A stretch of 26,550 nt of DNA from a virus (IMGVR_UViG_3300008952_000259:1-26550); one strand, 5' to 3'. Positions 16,194 through 24,681 are shown, numbered from the stretch's first letter. The notes: generated by a model not told the origin, from the sequence alone. A program made the numbers and translations.

Positions 16194-19100
16194 CTAAAGC
16201 GATGGTGATGGTGTTGGTCTGTTTTTCATTAACATAGCATTATTCATGTGTTTATCATATATTCTCTTTGTTATACCATAAAATGTTTCTTGATTAGCTG
16301 CATTAGAAGTTTTCTTTGCAAATTCATAATTAGGAACTGTTGAATGAATTACTTGTATTCCCATCTCAACATCTATTATTTTTGGAACTCTATATCCTTC
16401 CTGAATCTCCCAGGGACTTTCATCTGGATAACTATAAGATAAACTCTTTATAAATCCTACAGCTTCAGCTCTATGTGGTGTTGTAGCATCCGAAGGTGTA
16501 GAAGATCCAAATAATTCACCTAATCTAAATTTCATCATTGGTGGTTTCATCATCACTTTACTATCAATTGAAGCTACTTCTTCACCTTCATCATTTTCAA
16601 CTATATGTGGATCTTCAAATTGATGATATTCTGGATATGCTAGGGATGTCAATCTATTTAATTTTACATATATCATATTTAATTCATCTTTCGTTTGTGC
16701 TGCTAATCTTAATGAAAAATTAACTTCTCTCTCAGCATTTGAATAAGTATAAACTGGCTCACTTCGACCAATATAAGTTTCAGAATTCCAGCTTGGACTT
16801 ATAGTTTCTGATAAACCTGTTATATATGCTCTAAAAAATATAATATTTTTATCTCTCAAATCTTTAAAGTAAAATGGCATTCCATGTGTGGAACTATTCA
16901 TTCCTGCTGCTGAACTAGCTATACTACTAAATTCATCTGTAGCTTGAATAGGAAATATAGTATATATATCACCCTTACCCAAATCACCCAATGGTGCATT
17001 TGTAGATACAGATTTTTGTACATTATTCATAGATGAAATTCCAGATGTTTTATCTATACCAGCAGGATCCTTAGCCTTGGGGATATCAGTATCAAAATAA
17101 CTCATAACAGAATTACTGTCACCCGTTAACCAATCCAATGTACTAAAAGCAAATGGTTTATGTGTAGTTTCTTTTTCAGCATAGGTAGCATCTGCAGTAA
17201 GGAAACTTCTACCAGCACTTTGAACTACCTCCCCAACTTGATCAAAACCACCCTCACCAGCTCTCACATCAAGCCATTCTGTATAAGTAACAGGTGCTAA
17301 TAAATTTGCAAGTCCACCCAATGTACCGGCATCTCTTCTAAAATTAACTTGAATAGTTCCAAGACCTTCAGATGGTGTCATAACATTTAACATAGTTGAA
17401 CTTGGATCATAAAGAGGTTGATATTGTTGAAAAGTTCCCAAAAGATTTTGATTTGCAATAAACAATTCACCCATTTGTGAACTCAAAAATTTACCAACTC
17501 TTTCAGTATCATCTTGTAAAGCAGTTGTTGGAAAATATTGATCTGTCCATTTTTGAGACTGACTTCCCACATCTTGAATTACATATGGTTCATTAACAGT
17601 TCCTCTTTCTGTGGCTTGTTTAACACCAAAATCCCAAGATATTTGACTCCAACCACCACCAATAGATCCTTCCTGACTCAACCAAGCAGTAGCAGCTTCA
17701 AAAACACCGAGCCCATATTCTTTTCCTGTTCCGGCTACTCTATTTGGGTTTACAACCCATTCATTAGAAGATAAATTAAAATGTTCTGAAGCAACTATAT
17801 CAGATCCATCAATTTTTTGTCCCAAATATTTAAGAGTAGTCTCTGTTCCATTTGCATCAGCTGCAGTTGTATTAACAGTATGGTCTGTATTATATAATCT
17901 ATCAAACTGATAGGAGTCGCTACCTCTCATATTAAGACCTTTACTAATGTAACTTTTCTCTCCACTTTCAATATCCATTGAAGATGCACTTGTATAAAGA
18001 TCAAGAACAAGACTTGCACCTGTATTAGTTTGATTTCCATAACCATCTCTAGCTGGGTAATTTCTTGCATTATTAACACTGTCGTAATAAGATGTTGATG
18101 GATTCCATGTTCTGGATAACGGATCATCACTTATACCATCATAATTACTATCAGACATATTACCATTATAAAGTTGAAAGTTACCAATAGGACCTGGAAA
18201 ATTTAATAAATTATCTAATATACCATTAGCATCTGTATCATATCCAGACCAAAGAGATGTTAATAAAGTAGGTTGTGCATTAGGGTTGTTTGGGTCTGTC
18301 CATACCATATTAATTAATTTGGAATCACCTTGTGGATTTCCAACAGTCCATCCACCCCATACACTGTTTGGTGAAGTTGGATAACCACCATCTATATTCA
18401 AATCAAAACCAGATATAGAAGCTGAATTAGCCAAACTAGCTTCATGTAGTGACTTTCCACTCATAAAATCTACACCAGCTCCAAATGTATTAGTACTACC
18501 ACCTGTTGTAGTATATACATCCTCAAGTCTATTAGATAATACAGTACCATTATTGTCTACCAATTGAGTTAAAAGTTGTGACTCACCATTTGGAGTATTT
18601 ACACTATAACCACCAGGAAATGATGGATTATAATATGTTGTAAATCTGGAATCAGAACCGGATCCACCATCTGTTACAAAAGAATGTGGTGCGCCATAAC
18701 TACTTCTATTAAATGGACTTATAAAATTAACACCACTAGCTGTTTGTTGACTAAAAGAAGTAGGAACTCCACCCCAAATATTAGTAGAAGTTGGACTATT
18801 TATTGTATAATTACTATCGTAATAACTCGTTGATGGATCCCAAGAAGTAGCAAAACGCGCAGTATCATCAGCACCAATAGGCATACCCATATAATTACTA
18901 CCAGACAATACATTTATTTTTTCCATAAACCCATCATTTTGTGTATAGTCATTTGAAGCTATCATAAAATTCTGAAGATTTGTATCTCCAAATGTTACTG
19001 TATTTGCAGCAGTAGTATATATATTCTCTAATCTACCTGAATATATAGTTCCAGTTAAACCAGAAAGTGTCTCATCCATCATACCTTGATATTTAGAACT

Positions 19101-20402
19101 ACCAAAAGTTTGACCAGGAGTATTAGTATTAAAACCTATATCAAAACCAGACAATGATCCAGTTCCAGAAGCCCAATGAGTATGAGAACTATAACTAGCC
19201 TTTCTAACCGCATCTAAAAAATCTACTCCAGTATCACCATCAGTATTAGTAAAAGATAACCCATTATTATGAAAATCAGTATGAGTTCCAGTTGAAATTA
19301 TTGTACCATCGCTTTGTATATATCTTGAATTACCAGCTTTACCAACACCATATGCATATCCAGATGGTAATCCAAGTTCATAATTAGTTTCTATTTCTGC
19401 GTCAGTAGCCGGATTATCACCTAATTTTGAAATACCAAAACCTAATGTAAATCCTGGAACTGCTGGATTTAATGTAGAATAATATGAATTTACCCCACTC
19501 ATAAAATCTACAGGTCCTGGAAATATATTACCACCAACATTCCAACTATCAAAATTCATTATACTATCTGGTTTTTCAAAATTTAAACCAGTAATATTGT
19601 TAAATTGAGTTGTAAATGGAGTAGTTGAATCAGATAATGTAAATCCATTAGCACCTGTATTATCGAAGAAATCTACAGGCCCACCAAATGTATCAGATAT
19701 TGCATTTCTAGTATGAATACTATCGTAATAATCAGTTGATGGTATCCATTGAGTACCAACAGAAGCTGATGGTGGTGCTAATCCACTTTGAGCAGTTCCT
19801 GGTGAAGCAAATGAATGTGGTGTATCACTAAATGTTACATTACCACCATCCCAACTACGAGCCTCATATCTAGAAGTTGTAGGATCCCAACCCCAACCTG
19901 CTTGATAACCCAAAATGTCACTTGGTGACTTATATTCTTTATTAGCCTTAAATCCTAAAACATTATTATCTGGCATATAATTAACTTCTTGTGGTTGTGT
20001 TGCCAAAGAAGATAAAGAAAACATACTACTCATATCTGTAAGATTACTTGGAGCTATAGGTCCATATTGAACTTCAAAATTTGATACTTCTTTTTTTTGA
20101 GATACACCAAGCAAGGCTTGTTCAGCAAACATACTAAATAATATAGGATCTGACCATCTACCTAACGGTGTACCATCTTCTGGAGTAGAAAAAGTTACTG
20201 TTGGTGATTGTCCTTCCTCCCAACCATCAGGATTCATTGTAGATAATTGTGACATTTGTTGATCTTTTTCATCTAAAAATGCATCTATATCTTCCTGACT
20301 ACGTCCGGTCGTCTCCATATAATCTTTCCAATCGGATCCAGCGCTTTGATGGTATTTCTCTGTTATTCTATCCCACGCATCTTTTAAATTATCGAATGCC
20401 AA
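16194..20402 (-). CDS. 1402-aa tail/baseplate protein with internal repeats and a tube-initiator-like C-terminus
   Basis: The longest gene here. It starts at TTG 20402, which has a perfect GGAG seven bases before it. Residues 1-165 are a separate, partly helical domain. About 170-790 is Gly/Ser/Thr/Asn/Asp-rich with degenerate repeats: W-x-P-[ST]-T-x-x-Y at 172, 219, 521 and 766 (three read PST.YYDS), [GP]VDF at 242, 297, 392 and 643, and RLE.[IV]YTT...TFG at 457 and 625. The C-terminal part (about 1185-1402) has FYFKDLRDKNIIFFRAYITGL, PSWNSETYIGRSEPVYTYSNAEREVNFSL and LNMIYVKLNRLTSLAYPEY, a pattern of tail-tube initiator/cap proteins of the gp48/gp54 kind in myoviruses. That C-terminal role is inferred. 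The repeats could decorate the baseplate or bind the host surface. Confidence 0.75.
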   Translation of the reverse strand: MAFDNLKDAWDRITEKYHQSAGSDWKDYMETTGRSQEDIDAFLDEKDQQMSQLSTMNPDGWEEGQSPTVTFSTPEDGTPLGRWSDPILFSMFAEQALLGVSQKKEVSNFEVQYGPIAPSNLTDMSSMFSLSSLATQPQEVNYMPDNNVLGFKANKEYKSPSDILGYQAGWGWDPTTSRYEARSWDGGNVTFSDTPHSFASPGTAQSGLAPPSASVGTQWIPSTDYYDSIHTRNAISDTFGGPVDFFDNTGANGFTLSDSTTPFTTQFNNITGLNFEKPDSIMNFDSWNVGGNIFPGPVDFMSGVNSYYSTLNPAVPGFTLGFGISKLGDNPATDAEIETNYELGLPSGYAYGVGKAGNSRYIQSDGTIISTGTHTDFHNNGLSFTNTDGDTGVDFLDAVRKASYSSHTHWASGTGSLSGFDIGFNTNTPGQTFGSSKYQGMMDETLSGLTGTIYSGRLENIYTTAANTVTFGDTNLQNFMIASNDYTQNDGFMEKINVLSGSNYMGMPIGADDTARFATSWDPSTSYYDSNYTINSPTSTNIWGGVPTSFSQQTASGVNFISPFNRSSYGAPHSFVTDGGSGSDSRFTTYYNPSFPGGYSVNTPNGESQLLTQLVDNNGTVLSNRLEDVYTTTGGSTNTFGAGVDFMSGKSLHEASLANSASISGFDLNIDGGYPTSPNSVWGGWTVGNPQGDSKLINMVWTDPNNPNAQPTLLTSLWSGYDTDANGILDNLLNFPGPIGNFQLYNGNMSDSNYDGISDDPLSRTWNPSTSYYDSVNNARNYPARDGYGNQTNTGASLVLDLYTSASSMDIESGEKSYISKGLNMRGSDSYQFDRLYNTDHTVNTTAADANGTETTLKYLGQKIDGSDIVASEHFNLSSNEWVVNPNRVAGTGKEYGLGVFEAATAWLSQEGSIGGGWSQISWDFGVKQATERGTVNEPYVIQDVGSQSQKWTDQYFPTTALQDDTERVGKFLSSQMGELFIANQNLLGTFQQYQPLYDPSSTMLNVMTPSEGLGTIQVNFRRDAGTLGGLANLLAPVTYTEWLDVRAGEGGFDQVGEVVQSAGRSFLTADATYAEKETTHKPFAFSTLDWLTGDSNSVMSYFDTDIPKAKDPAGIDKTSGISSMNNVQKSVSTNAPLGDLGKGDIYTIFPIQATDEFSSIASSAAGMNSSTHGMPFYFKDLRDKNIIFFRAYITGLSETISPSWNSETYIGRSEPVYTYSNAEREVNFSLRLAAQTKDELNMIYVKLNRLTSLAYPEYHQFEDPHIVENDEGEEVASIDSKVMMKPPMMKFRLGELFGSSTPSDATTPHRAEAVGFIKSLSYSYPDESPWEIQEGYRVPKIIDVEMGIQVIHSTVPNYEFAKKTSNAANQETFYGITKRIYDKHMNNAMLMKNRPTPSPSL

Positions 20403-20415
20403 TTATTATCTCCTG

Positions 20416-22620
20416 TTATATTAAACTTGTACCAAGTTCAGCTTTTTTGGGTATCTTACCAGCAAAATCTTCTATATATTTACCATCTTTAGTTACCTTT
20501 CCACCAAAACCAGTCACTAAAAAATTTATCCCTTCTTCAATTTTTTTCAATGTATCCAACTCTTCCTTATTACTCTCACTTCCTCCAATAAAAGCACCCA
20601 ATCCAGCAGCACCTGCTATAGCAGCCACACCACCAATAACAGCCAATGTAGGCATAGCAGCCATACCAGCAATAGCAAGCGTACTCAAAGCTGAAGCTAA
20701 CATCCAAAAACCAGCAGCTAACCCCATTATACCTAATATTATACCCGGTTCAGCTAACAATAAAAGTGAATTTGTTATTGTATTACCAATAAGTGCGAAC
20801 CCACCAGCCAAAGAATCTATTATAGGTGGTAACATCTTCAATATACCTACTATAGTTAAACCAACCAAACCAATAGCAACTAAAACTGGAATTCCAATTG
20901 AACCAATAGTTCCTAAAGCAGTCAAACCAGCAGTAAGAGGACCCAATGAACCAGCAAAAGCAGTCATACCAAGAGCAGCAAGTTTACCAAATATCCAAAC
21001 ACTAGCAATAACAGAAGCTCCAATTGCTAAAGCCGCACCAAACATCTGCCAACCAGAACTAGCATTATCTAAAAGTCCACCAAATGAAGATAACCAAGCA
21101 ATACCACTTAATATCTGAATACCAAATGCTTTAACCTGATTAGTAAGTAATGTTATATTTGATATAGCTTCTTTAGATGCTATTTCACTAATATCAAGTT
21201 CTCTCATTCTTGCAAGTTCTTTTGTTGTTTTACCTGCTTCTGATACCATCTTTGACATTTCAGCAGTACCAACCCCAATAGCATCAGCCATAGCTTTTCG
21301 TTGTAAAGCGTTCATAGAGTTCCATTCAGCTTCAGAACCAACTTGTTCTAAAATTTCACTCTGTAATCCAGCCAAATCTCCAACAAGGGCTAATTCTCTG
21401 GCTTTCTGTAAATTTAACTTTCTACCAATCATTATTGATGCATTCATTTCAGCTTCCAATGAAGAACCAAAATCCAATAAACCATCGGCGATTTTAGCTA
21501 CATCACCCAAAGTCATTCCCATTTGTTTTGCTTTTACTGCAGCTTTTGCAATATTTTCACCAGAACCTTTTGTATATGTAGCCACTTCTTCTGAAGAACT
21601 TGCTATATCTTCCATTACACCTGCTGGAGCTACTCCAGCAGACATAGCTAATGCTTTAGTTTGTTTTAAGAAATTTTGTGCTGATTCAGATGAATGTCCA
21701 GCCATAGTCATCAACATACCAGTTAATTGAGATGATTGTTGAGTACTTATACCTAAAGCTTTAGCAGTATCCATTGTCGCTTTACTCATTTCAATAGCAT
21801 CACCAACACCCACACCAAAATTATTTGCTAATTCATTTGTGGAACTAGCTACATCTTCAAAACCATATCCCAATCTGACAGCACTAGCTTCAGCTCCCAA
21901 TAAATCACTTTTAAATTCAGTAACACCCATAGCACCAAAAGATTCACCTATTCTATCAGTAGCATCAGCAATACCTTTTATTAAAGCCCCAGCTACAAAA
22001 ATAGCCAACCCAGCACCAAGTGCCACTTTCCAATTATCAGCTATAAATTTACCTACACTTGAAGCCATAGGTGCTATTTTTTCAGCAAACATCTTTCCAA
22101 TGGTTGAAATACCATCATCAATACCAATAGCTTTTGTAAATGAATTTGATGGTATAAAATCAAGCGCACCATTAATACCACTTTCAACCGAATCTTCTAT
22201 ATTTTTTCTAGCAGCATCTAATTGAAGATTACCCAAAGTACCCTGTATTGAAGATCCTAAATCTTCTGCTACTTTTGGTGCTTTTTTCTTCATCTCCTGT
22301 TCAAATTTATCAGATATAGCTTTAAATTCGTCTTGACTTAACATTCCACTTTGAACTCCTTGAAGAGCATTTGTATATTCTTTAGTTAAATCACCCAATC
22401 CAGCTTTTTGTAACTTTCTTTGGTTTCGTTGAATTAATTCATTGGCCGCTTGAGCTTGATCTAAAAATTGTTTTCTAAAATCACTAGCACCCGTAAGATT
22501 AGCTTTTTTAATTTGTTTTGTTAATTCTTTACCAAAATCTACAGCAGCTTCGTCATAAGCCTTTTTTAAAGCTTTAGCTTCTTTTCTTCTCATATCCGTT
22601 GTTTTATCTTTTGGTGCCAT
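20416..22620 (-). CDS. Tail tape measure protein
   Basis: A 734-residue protein with tape-measure features: a charged helical N-terminus (1-190) rich in Lys, Ala and Gln, a hydrophobic segment VALGAGLAIFVAGALIKGIAD (about 198-218), a long helical middle with Ala/Met/Ser repeats (LAMSAGVAPAGVMEDIASSSEEV), and a run of hydrophobic stretches from about 510 to 700 (GIPVLVAIGLVGLTIVGIL and others) ending in a charged tail. It fills the tail tube and sets its length; at about 1.5 angstrom per residue this would give a tail near 110 nm. It lies after the tube and gp26-type genes and before the baseplate genes, in the usual order. T4 gp29 has the same role, but similarity to it cannot be judged by eye. 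Confidence 0.85.
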   Translation of the reverse strand: MAPKDKTTDMRRKEAKALKKAYDEAAVDFGKELTKQIKKANLTGASDFRKQFLDQAQAANELIQRNQRKLQKAGLGDLTKEYTNALQGVQSGMLSQDEFKAISDKFEQEMKKKAPKVAEDLGSSIQGTLGNLQLDAARKNIEDSVESGINGALDFIPSNSFTKAIGIDDGISTIGKMFAEKIAPMASSVGKFIADNWKVALGAGLAIFVAGALIKGIADATDRIGESFGAMGVTEFKSDLLGAEASAVRLGYGFEDVASSTNELANNFGVGVGDAIEMSKATMDTAKALGISTQQSSQLTGMLMTMAGHSSESAQNFLKQTKALAMSAGVAPAGVMEDIASSSEEVATYTKGSGENIAKAAVKAKQMGMTLGDVAKIADGLLDFGSSLEAEMNASIMIGRKLNLQKARELALVGDLAGLQSEILEQVGSEAEWNSMNALQRKAMADAIGVGTAEMSKMVSEAGKTTKELARMRELDISEIASKEAISNITLLTNQVKAFGIQILSGIAWLSSFGGLLDNASSGWQMFGAALAIGASVIASVWIFGKLAALGMTAFAGSLGPLTAGLTALGTIGSIGIPVLVAIGLVGLTIVGILKMLPPIIDSLAGGFALIGNTITNSLLLLAEPGIILGIMGLAAGFWMLASALSTLAIAGMAAMPTLAVIGGVAAIAGAAGLGAFIGGSESNKEELDTLKKIEEGINFLVTGFGGKVTKDGKYIEDFAGKIPKKAELGTSLI

Positions 22621-22629
22621 TAACTATCT

Positions 22630-22857
22630 CTATTTAATTTTATGAATTTCTTTATCTATACCATACTTTTTCAAAACTTTTTCAGTTTCTAAGGCAAGAT
22701 CATTTAAATGTTTAATTTTCTTTTTGACTTCTGGTTGATTTTTAAAAGCTTTTTCAAGCTTTTTAACTTTATGTTTTTTTATGAAATCAAATATTTTATC
22801 AAGAACGCCCTCTTTGATAATATTTGATGTATTCATATATGACTTCTTTTTTGACAT
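22630..22857 (-). CDS. Small lysine-rich protein (75 aa)
   Basis: Start chosen at ATG 22857, with GGAGAAAACC directly before it; an ATG twelve bases upstream (22869) would lie on the ribosome site. The protein begins MSKKKSYMNTSNIIKEGVLD and continues with a helical, Lys-rich, probably coiled-coil region (KKHKVKKLEKAFKNQPEVKKKIKHLNDLALETEKVLKK in two parts). NIIKEG..DKIF..I near the N-terminus resembles short proteins encoded near the tape measure in marine T4-like phages. It is first in the segment behind the third copy of the promoter-like motif. The function is unknown; a chaperone or internal tail component is possible. Confidence 0.65.
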   Translation of the reverse strand: MSKKKSYMNTSNIIKEGVLDKIFDFIKKHKVKKLEKAFKNQPEVKKKIKHLNDLALETEKVLKKYGIDKEIHKIK

Positions 22858-22882
22858 GGTTTTCTCCATTTAGATGTACCAA

Positions 22883-22897
22883 TTCATATATAAATAT
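22883..22897 (-). promoter_or_regulatory. Promoter-like motif, copy C
   Basis: The minus strand carries ATATTTATATATGAA, identical in three intergenic sites of this window. This copy ends 25 bases before ATG 22857 and lies after the end of the frameshift ORF (22922). No terminator hairpin was found just upstream of it, unlike the other two copies. Confidence 0.5.
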
Positions 22898-22921
22898 AAA
22901 GTTTGTGGAAAAGTTATTGTC

Positions 22922-23149
22922 TTATCTTTGTGGAATATTTGGTCTGCTTATACCAGAAGATGGTTTCTTCTTAGCTTTTTCCATTTCTTTCTTTTCTAAT
23001 TCTTTAACTTTAACTAATTGTTGAGAATAGAAATTTCTTAAATAAGTGGGCATACTGTATATATCATTGTGAGTAAACCCACCTTGTGAATAATACAATA
23101 ATTGAAATATATTTTCGTGAAGTGTAGACCTATGCTCCGGCCTTAGGCC
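22922..23149 (-). CDS. Out-of-frame extension of the gp26-type gene, probably made by ribosomal frameshift
   Basis: A 75-codon ORF in the +1 frame relative to the gp26-type gene, ending TAA at 22922-22924. Its reading frame is open only after a TGA at about 23163-23165 and has no ATG, GTG or TTG before the core LHENIFQLLYYSQGGFTHND; the first possible initiation codon (TTG) lies inside that core. The protein continues IYSMPTYLRNFYSQQLVKVK and a Lys/Glu-rich tail. The F..LYYS.GGFT..D.Y.MP.YLR.FY pattern is the sort of conserved small domain that follows gp26 in T4-like phages. The simplest reading is a fusion to the gp26-type protein through a +1 (or -2) slip at the seven-T run. It could otherwise be a homopolymer sequencing error that splits one gene. 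Confidence 0.65.
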   Translation of the reverse strand, partial: GLRPEHRSTLHENIFQLLYYSQGGFTHNDIYSMPTYLRNFYSQQLVKVKELEKKEMEKAKKKPSSGISRPNIPQR

Positions 23150-23891
23150 AAAAAAATTCGACGGTCATTGGAATGTCCAATGATACCGTCTCACCCTCCA
23201 AATCTATTTCCTGTGATAAGTCAATATCAGGATTAATTCTTGCTATTTCATCTCTTAAAAATAGAGATTCTTTTGATAACATATTATCTACAAAATTATT
23301 GACAATAGATTTAGTATCATCACCATTAATAGAAGTAATTACTTTTTTTAATCTAGTTGTAACTTCGGCTTGTTGTCCTATTTTCTGTAAGGATTTAAGT
23401 TCATCTGCTATTGCAGCTTCATCTCTACCAGTTAAAAGTTTAAATGTTATCTTTACCTTTGTAATTGGTAATTCCAATTCAAAATTATTTTCCGAATAAT
23501 CTACATCTTCTGGCAATTCTTTAAACTCACAAGAAGTTAAATCAAATGTATATGGAAATGCTTCTCCTGTTTTAGGATTTGTAACTTCAACATTATATTC
23601 ACCACCATATGCGAGAATACGAGCAGCTATCATAACTGCATTTTTATCACCAACTACTAAATCTTCCGATGTTATTCCTTCAGTAACAATAAGAGAATTA
23701 AGAAGTTTATCAACTACAACACCTTTTTTAATAAGATTCTGTGATGTAAGGATATCTTCCTCTTTAGCTGTCATATATTTTAGTTCAATTTTACCACTTT
23801 TCAATGGTGAATCTTTTGAATAAAGTTTTCCTTCACTTGGTAATTCTATTGTTTCCGTTGGAAATTTAAATTCTTGTTTTTTTTCTGCCAT
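23130..23891 (-). CDS. 26: Baseplate/tail-assembly protein, T4 gp26-like
   Basis: A 253-residue protein of the T4_baseplate (gp26) family, needed for baseplate hub assembly in T4. Seen: ETIELPSEGKLYSKDSPLKSGKIELKYMTAKEEDILTSQNLIKKGVVVDKLLNSLIV (16-70 in parts), the family signature, then VGDKNAVMIAARILAYGGEY (80-99), LLTGRDEAAI, and a C-terminus IPMTVEFFWPKAGA. The start at 23891 has AGGAG a few bases upstream. The gene sits between the histone-like gene and the tape measure, the position held by tail assembly chaperones in other tailed phages. The TTT-TTT-T run encoding Phe-Phe-Trp near its end overlaps the beginning of the downstream out-of-frame ORF. Confidence 0.85.
   Translation of the reverse strand: MAEKKQEFKFPTETIELPSEGKLYSKDSPLKSGKIELKYMTAKEEDILTSQNLIKKGVVVDKLLNSLIVTEGITSEDLVVGDKNAVMIAARILAYGGEYNVEVTNPKTGEAFPYTFDLTSCEFKELPEDVDYSENNFELELPITKVKITFKLLTGRDEAAIADELKSLQKIGQQAEVTTRLKKVITSINGDDTKSIVNNFVDNMLSKESLFLRDEIARINPDIDLSQEIDLEGETVSLDIPMTVEFFWPKAGA
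23150..23156 (-). promoter_or_regulatory. Candidate ribosomal frameshift (slippery) site, seven T
   Basis: In the minus-strand mRNA the gp26 frame reads GAA TTT TTT TGG CCT. A tRNA-Phe that slips one base forward on TTT-T still reads TTT, and the next codon becomes GGC in the frame of the downstream ORF. The run lies ten codons before the gp26 stop and inside the window where the two frames overlap. Confidence 0.5.
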
Positions 23892-23903
23892 TTTTAGCTC
23901 CTA

Positions 23904-24086
23904 CTATTTTGATTCATTTACAGATGCTTTCCTATAATCAGTAACAAGTTTCTTTACTTCACCAACTGCTTTGCGTGCTCTACCACCAGCGGCTTTGTTA
24001 CCTTTTTCTGTAAATGCTCTATGATTTTCTTGAAAATCTTCCCATAAATTGTTTAATGTTTCATATAATTCGTTTGTTGTTGCCAT
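23904..24086 (-). CDS. Small histone H1/Hc1-like DNA-binding protein
   Basis: A 60-residue protein with GNKAAGGRARKAVGEVKKLVTDYRKASV (27-54 in parts), close to the pattern of the bacterial histone-H1-like Hc1 family (GNKAA..R.R......KL...YRK.S.), here without the long lysine-rich C-terminal tail. The Lys/Arg spacing suggests a helix that binds nucleic acid. In a phage it could coat DNA or affect the host nucleoid, but it sits between the endolysin and the gp26-type gene, so a tail-assembly role is also possible. A strong ribosome site (GGGAGGTAATGTAAC) precedes ATG 24086. The family call is from motif memory. Confidence 0.6.
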   Translation of the reverse strand: MATTNELYETLNNLWEDFQENHRAFTEKGNKAAGGRARKAVGEVKKLVTDYRKASVNESK

Positions 24087-24100
24087 GTTACATTACCTCC

Positions 24101-24595
24101 CTATACTTCGGTTGCCCGTCTATACCAACCAAACCAAAATCGTTCTTGTTCTGGTTTCTTGATAACTAAGTTAGCGAATCTTAATACTCGATAAGCTCGT
24201 ACTCTCTCAAGTTCAAGATTCTGAATTGCTTTTAGTGTAGCTGGTCCTATACCACCATCTACATCAATTTTTTCTTTGTTTTTAGCATTTGCTGCTCTCT
24301 GTAAAACCTTAACTGCTCCACCCTGTCCAAAGTTCACACACATATCAAAATAGATATGTCGTAGTCGAGGGGGAACTTCATCACATTTAGCCCTTCTCCA
24401 ATAATCTTGATGATATATTGTTTTAGCTTGTTCTTTAGTTAAGTTCTTTATATCCACATCTGGATAAAACCGTTTAGTTATACCAAAATTTGTTTCACCA
24501 CCCAAATCATTTGGGTCATTTACATATCCACCTTCGTGTTTTAGTACTACTTCTATAATCTCATTAAATGTAGTTAATTGAGTTTTTTCTGACAT
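24101..24595 (-). CDS. Endolysin, GH108-type muramidase
   Basis: A 164-residue peptidoglycan hydrolase of the GH108 (N-acetylmuramidase, ZliS-like) family. Start chosen at ATG 24595 with AGAGG nine bases upstream; a longer reading from 24667 would cross the promoter-like motif. Seen: VLKHEGGYVNDPNDLGGETNFGIT (near 14-38) with the catalytic Glu of HEGGY, DYWRRAKCDEVP, IYFDMCVNFGQGGAVKVLQ and DGGIGPATLKAI of the C-terminal peptidoglycan-binding part, ending RFWFGWYRRATEV. No signal peptide or membrane segment, so release would need a holin not seen here. It is located among tail genes, so a virion-associated lysin (baseplate) is also possible. Confidence 0.88.
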   Translation of the reverse strand: MSEKTQLTTFNEIIEVVLKHEGGYVNDPNDLGGETNFGITKRFYPDVDIKNLTKEQAKTIYHQDYWRRAKCDEVPPRLRHIYFDMCVNFGQGGAVKVLQRAANAKNKEKIDVDGGIGPATLKAIQNLELERVRAYRVLRFANLVIKKPEQERFWFGWYRRATEV

Positions 24596-24629
24596 CTTTA
24601 ATAACCTCTTTATTATTTTACATAACATT

Positions 24630-24644
24630 TTCATATATAAATAT
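24630..24644 (-). promoter_or_regulatory. Promoter-like motif, copy B
   Basis: ATATTTATATATGAA on the minus strand, identical to the other two copies. It begins seven bases after the U-tract of the terminator that follows the tube gene and ends 34 bases before the endolysin start. Confidence 0.55.
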
Positions 24645-24650
24645 ATACAT

Positions 24651-24681
24651 AAAGAAAAAATCCCCAATTTTTATTGAGGAT
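24651..24681 (-). terminator. Rho-independent terminator after the tube gene
   Basis: A 9-bp stem with one G-U pair, 24660-24668 (atccccaat) against 24673-24681 (attgaggat), with a four-base loop. On the minus strand it is followed by TTTTTTCTTT. It lies 28 bases after the tube stop codon. Confidence 0.8.

Noticed and set aside
20249-21118. Plus-strand ORF of 289 codons
   Set aside because: Long only because it is opposite the Ala/Gly-rich tape measure; its product is a Pro/Ile/Ala low-complexity string and it spans two minus-strand genes.
21839-22225. Plus-strand ORF of 128 codons
   Set aside because: Shadow of the tape measure with the same Pro/Ala/Ser bias and no start signal.
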